The notes under the pieces are model-generated. The model did not search any database, was not told where the DNA came from, and saw only the letters and a program-made list of their open reading frames with translations. From Rhizophagus sp. LPA8_4_AMF (lineage: Eukaryota > Glomeromycota > Glomeromycetes > Glomerales > Glomeraceae): DNA of 37,928 nt. Location: assembly GCA_021464525.1 (NCBI GenBank), contig JADRCO010000318.1:1-37928 (forward strand), written 5' to 3'. Each line of letters begins with the position of its first letter. The first letter of the stretch is position 1. Shown here in pieces: positions 33,769-37,928 of this stretch. The position numbers were made by a program, and so were the translations under genes.

Positions 33769-34501
33769 GGACCCTGAATACAAAAAATTTTATATAGCGA
33801 ACCTGCGCATTTGCAAAAAACATCAATAATGAATACACATGAATACGGAAATTTAAAGTAGAGCTCTTTATTATATTTATTCGTTAAGTAACCCTCGTTG
33901 GGGTTTCTAATATAAATCCAAATCGTTATGTTGTAATAAGAAGACAAAGTGAAGAGAAATAATTTTCTCAAAGTGAGGTAATGTAGAAAAGGATGACATG
34001 AAACCTTCTTATTTTAAAGATGAACGAATCTCATCCAAATAATAATTATTTTTTTTGTATACAAACAGTTGTACACTTTACTTAGTTTCCAGACAAGTAC
34101 TGGATTCATAATATTTATATTCTATTAACAATTTCGATCAGGTTCGCGAATGATATATTATAAGAGAACTGTAGTGCATCATAATACTCCCACAGTAACT
34201 CCCGTAACTTTAATGTATTTTTTTAACTAACATTGGTACATCTTTTTTAATATTCATCATCCGTAAGAATATCAATCATGAATAATTATTAAGGACCGTG
34301 GTATAATTATTTTCAAGCAATAAATTCAGGTTCAATTGATGGGTTGATGGCTGAATTCCTTCAGTTGACAAAATTGTGTATAAATGATGTAATTATTTAA
34401 AGCCAAAAACAATTATAAACTGGAACGCGTTTTTTAATAATTCTAAAGCGTATTTCGAATATTATGAAAATTTTAATAATTGATCAACAAGATGTCTGTT
34501 G
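33769..34501. other. Gene-poor spacer between MITEs
   Basis: No supported gene. The sequence AGGACCCTGAATAC directly at 33767-33780 resembles the left terminus of the hAT-like MITE (AGGACCCCTGAATAC) with one C missing, but no partner terminus was found. Confidence 0.45.
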
Positions 34502-34705
34502 GTGCGTTCAGGGCCCCTGAATACGGAGATATCACATTAAGATAACCTTGTCTGTACACTTTATAATACAATTTCCCAAATTACATATGTGTAACTGTAC
34601 ATTTTTACCATTTTGTTACTAGTAAACTTAATAGATATCACATCAATTATCACGGACGAGGTTATCTTAATGTGATATCTCTGTATTCAGGGGCCCTGTG
34701 CGTTC
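34502..34705 (+). mobile_element. hAT-like MITE, copy 2 (188 bp) with 8-bp target duplication
   Basis: The element is 34510-34697, flanked by perfect GTGCGTTC repeats (34502-34509 and 34698-34705). Its terminal inverted repeats match over about 38 bp with one mismatch: 34510-34547 (AGGGCCCCTGAATAC, then GGAGATATCACATTAAGATAACC) against 34660-34697. The non-coding interior is shared with copy 1 (TGTACACTTT, TTTTACC and TAGATATCACA blocks). The near-perfect arms and target duplication suggest a more recent insertion than copy 1. A related autonomous transposase is not present in this window. Confidence 0.92.
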
Positions 34706-35065
34706 CCACGATTTGTCTCTCTAATAATACTAATTACTAAATCTTGTGCTTTTTCATTATTAAACCCTTCCCAAAAAAACCGTTCAGTTTCAAAGAGAAG
34801 GAGGGCAAAAGAAAAAAAGTGAGCCGTAAAAAGGTATTATCTTTTCATCCTTTTCGAGACATTAAAGTTGAAATATTATTTTTTAGCGCTCAAAACTTTC
34901 TGTAATATAAAGGATTATCCAATCCTCTTAATGCAAACTTATCTCATATGGTAATTAATACCTTCTATTTCAGGTGAAACAAATTCGAGATTGCTGTTGC
35001 GTTCCATCTTCATTATCACTGTAACTAGCTATGTTCTTGGAGCTGACTTCAGCCACTAACAGATA

Positions 35066-35745
35066 TAATTCCATATAGTGTTAATATACGAGATGATGGG
35101 ATTGCTCGCCTTTTCGAGGCACTAGATTATTCGCTTTGGGCCATCTTGGCCTTTTTCACCATTAACTAGTTCAGACCAGCAATTTTTCCTTGTATCAACA
35201 AGTTGGGATCCAAGAAGAATAATACTTTTTCTAGGCCACATGTTAGAATATCAATCAAGACCTATTTGGAAGGCTATGAGAATGATAACAAAACCATGAT
35301 TGTCGTGAAATTTAAATGTTTAAGCACGATCTGTGCAGAAAGTAATTATGCCCCGGAACTTTCTATATTACAGCGATGATGAGGAAGCAAAGAAATTGGT
35401 GGATATAAAATAATTATCATGGAATATATTGACGGTGCTTCACTTGGATGGAAATTCGAGAGGCGAGATCTAGACCGATAATGATATTTACATGTGATGA
35501 ATGCAATTGAACTGCTACATGATAAGATTTAGTATTTGCAGTCTTCGTACTCCAAACATTATGATTGTTGAAGTAAATGGACGTCAGCAAGCAAAATTCA
35601 TTAAACTTAATTGGTGTGGAATTCATGATAAAGACGGGTATCCACCATAATGGACTTGTATAATGTATATAACATGTCCTCCTGAAACAAGACCTCATGC
35701 CTTGCTCTAAAAAGATCATAATATTTACTGGACTAAATATTAAAA
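35066..35745 (+). pseudogene. Decayed protein-kinase-domain gene
   Basis: Translations in shifting plus-strand frames follow the order of a kinase fold. They are: IRDDGIARLFEALDYSLW near 35085; an open segment from about 35238 (RISIKTYLEGYEND, then IVVKF at 35299, the likely ATP-Lys strand); NYAPEL; a hinge-like IIIMEYIDGASLG at 35410-35445; HVMNAIELLHD; a catalytic-loop-like LRTPNIMIVEVNG at 35543-35580; FIKLNWCG in the DFG position; and a terminal KKDHNIYW-like tail near 35710-35730. At least three frameshifts and several in-frame stops (TAG at 35187, TAATGA near 35474, TAA at 35648) break it. The DLR-x-PN loop and the W-C-G in place of DFG point to an atypical kinase-like family of a kind abundant in these fungi rather than a canonical HRD/DFG kinase. 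The frame breaks make it non-functional. Confidence 0.7.
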
Positions 35746-36022
35746 AATGAGCTTGTAAAGATTTAAACCCGCTCTATCAGCCTCATTAAAACTTCCATCA
35801 ATCACTTCAATTAACCTCAACAAAAAATCCTCAAAGTTTGACAGCTTTCATATAATGGATTTGTAGATACCCAGAAATGTAACGAATGTGATTGTGACGA
35901 TGCATTTACACTTAATTTTTACAAATAAGAATTATACGTAAATTGTTTCATAAGATATTATAATTAAATTATCGATTTTTAAAATACTAAAATAACTTTA
36001 ACCAATATTTTTTTTAAAAGAA
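35746..36022. other. Spacer after the kinase pseudogene
   Basis: No gene supported. The first part may contain further decayed 3' coding or flanking sequence of the kinase copy. Confidence 0.4.
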
Positions 36023-36028
36023 AATTAA

Positions 36029-36073
36029 CCAATAATTTTTAAAGTTTAAGTTATGAACTTTAAAAATTATTGG
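36029..36073. repeat. Perfect inverted repeat, 18-bp arms and 9-nt loop
   Basis: The left arm CCAATAATTTTTAAAGTT (36029-36046) and right arm AACTTTAAAAATTATTGG (36056-36073) are exact reverse complements around TAAGTTATG. Pairing continues outward with mismatches (ATTAA against ATAAC). This may be a mini inverted-repeat transposon relic or a hairpin-forming element. Confidence 0.9.
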
Positions 36074-36309
36074 ATAACTTTTTCAAATAATTAGTAAAAT
36101 TTTTTTTTTTAAGAATTTAAAACTGATTAATTGTTACTATAAATTATTATTTAAGTATAGAGGTAATGTACTGTATTAAAATTTAATTAGGTAGATTGGT
36201 AAAATTTATCTTATTATGTAACTTAAAATTTTTTTGCATTTGAATAAAAATGTATAAGATATTAATATAATTTTAATTAATCTATTCCCACACCTATTCA
36301 CTAACTATT

Positions 36310-36445
36310 TAATTTGATGAAAATGAAATGGAAGTGAAGGGATGATAAAAAATGAAATAGGATAATGAAATTAAAAGTAAAATAGAATGATGTAAAATAA
36401 AATAGAATATTGTAAAATAAAATAGATAATAAAAAATAAAATATA
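36310..36445. repeat. A-rich cryptic simple repeat (TAAAATAAAATAGAAT)
   Basis: Irregular repeats of GTAAAATAAAATAGAAT-type units, preceded by ATGAAAATGAAATGGAAGTG-like purine runs. No coding sense in either direction. Confidence 0.6.
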
Positions 36446-37019
36446 TGCATATAGTATTGGATATCTTCACAAAAAATGTGATTGAGATTGAAATTGAAAT
36501 TTCATATAGAATTTTCATAAAAATATTTTTTTTTTTATTTTTTTAATTTCACAACACATTTATATTTCTAAAAATATTATATTAATATTTGATATATAGA
36601 TGACTTAAATTTGTAATGACAAAGTTATCCATTTTTTTATTAGTAAATCAGTTCATTAATTTATATGACTGATATTAAAATTGATTAGACTAGATTTATA
36701 CATATAAATCTGATTAAGAGAATTATTTTTTGCAGTTTTTTACTCAAAGTTCTGGTATTTTTTTTTATTACATAATAAATTAATAATATAAAATATTAAA
36801 TCAATTATATTAAATTGAAAATGGAAATTATACAATTAGAATTTAGATTTCTGGATAAATAATAGATTTTTATATAGCTTATTGGGATTAATTACATGTT
36901 TGGGCCAACTTTTATTATTTTATTTTTAGGTATTAGTACAAAAAATATGAGCTATTATACTAGAATTTCAATAATCAATACATTTTTTTATTAATAGATT
37001 AGTAGGCTAAAAATATAAT
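36446..37019. other. AT-rich spacer
   Basis: No gene or defined repeat is visible. Confidence 0.5.
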
Positions 37020-37197
37020 GTTTATTCCATATGGGCTCTTTGCAATAAAAGGGGGGAAACTACCAAAAAAATTAAATTTATATTTATATATTAAAAATGC
37101 TCCAAATATTGTAATTTGTTCAGAATTAGCATTAACTAAAAAATTTTTTTTTTAGTAGTTTTCCCCCTTTATATTGCAAAGAGCCCATATAATAAAC
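37020..37197. mobile_element. Inverted-repeat element (178 bp), MITE-like, possibly Tc1/mariner type
   Basis: The left arm at 37020-37069 (GTTTATT, CC, ATATGGGCTCTTTGCAATA, AAAGGGGGGAAACTACCAAAA) and right arm at 37148-37197 are reverse complements over about 50 bp with a few mismatches and a 2-nt gap (CC) in the outer part. The loop is about 78 bp of AT-rich sequence. If TA is taken as the duplicated target (ATA-TGGGC ... GCCCA-TAT), the 3' and 5' TGGGCTCTTTGCAATA ends fit a Tc1/mariner-type MITE. Because the outer GTTTATT/AATAAAC also matches, the exact ends are uncertain. Confidence 0.7.
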
Positions 37198-37425
37198 TTA
37201 CATATTTAGACATTCTAAAAATAATACAGTTTTTAAATTTATAGTTAGTTTTACATAAAGTCATAATTAATAAGATTTTCTTTTTAGTGATTTTATTTTT
37301 ATAAAAAGTCAAGTTTTATAATGCTATTTTTCTTTATTAGTAGAATTTTTTTATTTCATACTGTATTTATTAACTTTAAAGATAATTACAATAAAGCTGA
37401 AGCAATACAAAGTAAAGCTTCATAC
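37198..37425. other. AT-rich spacer
   Basis: Nothing recognisable apart from general AT richness. Confidence 0.5.
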
Positions 37426-37530
37426 AAGCCAGGTTGAGCTGAACCCCAGTCTAGCTCAGCTCAACTTGAAAAAAAATTCAGGCTCGAGCTGGAGTGAGCT
37501 GAGCCATAAAAATCTCAGCTCGAGCTAAAG
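37426..37530. repeat. AGCTC/CGAGCT-rich repeat with internal inverted repeats
   Basis: About 100 bp contain roughly nine GAGCT or AGCTC words. One pair, GTTGAGCTGA (about 37433-37442) and TCAGCTCAAC (about 37457-37466), forms perfect 10-bp arms, and GGCTC ... GAGCC forms a second smaller one. The composition is sharply GC-richer than its flanks, indicating inserted repetitive DNA. Confidence 0.7.
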
Positions 37531-37582
37531 ATAGGTCTGCAAATGATTTTTTAAATCCACAATATTGCAGATTCTGAAGTCA

Positions 37583-37606
37583 AATTGCGGTCAGTGACCC
37601 GCAATT
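37583..37606. repeat. Hairpin AATTGCGGTCA / TGACCCGCAATT
   Basis: AATTGCGG (37583-37590) and CCGCAATT (37599-37606) are exact complements around TCAGTGAC, and pairing extends inward (GGTCA/TGACC) with one unpaired base. It sits 50 bp after the AGCTC repeat, within DNA that repeats GCAGATTCTGA / GCAATTCTGA words, and may be part of the same repetitive unit. Confidence 0.6.
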
Positions 37607-37928
37607 CTGCAATTCTGATTGGTTGATGTTTTTAAATAATAATAAAAGTAAAACATTTTTCGGTGTCTTTTAAAATTATTTTAATAAAATTTATTTATTT
37701 ATTAGAAACAATACTAGTGCAAAGTTCATCTTAAATACAAACTGATGAAATGGTATAATTGTGCTGTTTCTTAGAAAGTAGACAATTTTGTCTATTTTTT
37801 TAAAATAAGCCTCACTGCATCTTTTCCCTCAGTCCTTCTTACCTCAATTTCAAAATTCTAGTTATTTCTTCTGGAAGCCCTAAGAAAAGAAAAAAATAAA
37901 TTATTAAATTTATTAAAAAAAAAATAAA
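37607..37928. other. End of window, no gene seen
   Basis: AT-rich. No supported feature. Confidence 0.5.

Noticed and set aside
33580..33971. Two overlapping minus-strand open frames, one with several Cys
   Set aside because: They run straight through the 121-bp MITE and both of its target duplications, so the apparent protein is an insertion artefact.
35417..35719. 100-codon minus-strand open frame
   Set aside because: It is the antisense shadow of the kinase pseudogene, whose plus-strand motifs are clear.
1..37928. tRNA, rRNA, CRISPR and operon-like structures
   Set aside because: Scanned for B-box, rRNA core words and regularly spaced identical repeats. Nothing was convincing, and intron-rich eukaryotic genes make CRISPR or operons implausible.

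Overview
The window reads as nuclear DNA of a filamentous fungus, most likely an arbuscular mycorrhizal fungus (Glomeromycotina, Rhizophagus-like). The evidence is very high AT content with long poly-A/T runs, many short GT-AG introns (about 60-100 bp), poly-Asn tracts encoded by AAT repeats, large gene-poor spacers filled with small transposons, and members of families known to be expanded in these fungi (F-box/LRR, BTB, MATA_HMG, protein kinases). The organism assignment is inference; no marker gene is present.

Layout. 0.9-3.2 kb (+): a seven-exon Rho guanine-nucleotide exchange factor (DH-PH) with a disordered N-terminus. 4.0-7.9 kb (+): two tandem intronless F-box/LRR-like paralogs. 7.9-9.07 kb: tandem repeats and a long poly-A tract. 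9.07-9.87 kb (+): an acidic two-exon orphan gene. 11.8-13.5 kb (-): a Zn(II)2Cys6 transcription factor. 13.5-22.6 kb: a 9 kb gene-poor interval with two possible gene scraps, a GC-richer island, a small poly-A retroposon with an 18-bp target duplication, one copy of a hAT-like MITE and an extremely AT-rich stretch. 22.6-27.0 kb (+): a 19-exon VPS41. 27.35-28.56 kb (-): a six-exon derlin. 28.8-31.06 kb (-): a MATH-BTB-BACK protein, probably a Cul3 substrate adaptor, with a 10-nt microexon. 31.27-32.16 kb (-): an HMG-box protein of the MATA_HMG type. 32.2-37.9 kb: a repeat island with a second copy of the hAT-like MITE, a 121-bp MITE of another family, a pogo-like relic, a frame-broken protein kinase pseudogene, a perfect 18-bp-arm palindrome, a TA-flanked inverted-repeat element, and an AGCTC-rich repeat.

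The intact genes are typical eukaryotic housekeeping and regulatory genes: vacuolar/endosomal tethering (VPS41), ER-associated degradation (derlin), ubiquitin-ligase adaptors (F-box, BTB), Rho signalling and transcription. They do not form an operon-like or single-pathway system. The most distinctive content is the set of short non-autonomous transposons, several with precise target-site duplications readable from the sequence. I found no CRISPR array, rRNA or convincing tRNA. All exon structures were assembled by eye; the VPS41, derlin and RhoGEF models close in frame at every junction, while two junctions in the MATH-BTB-BACK gene are less certain.
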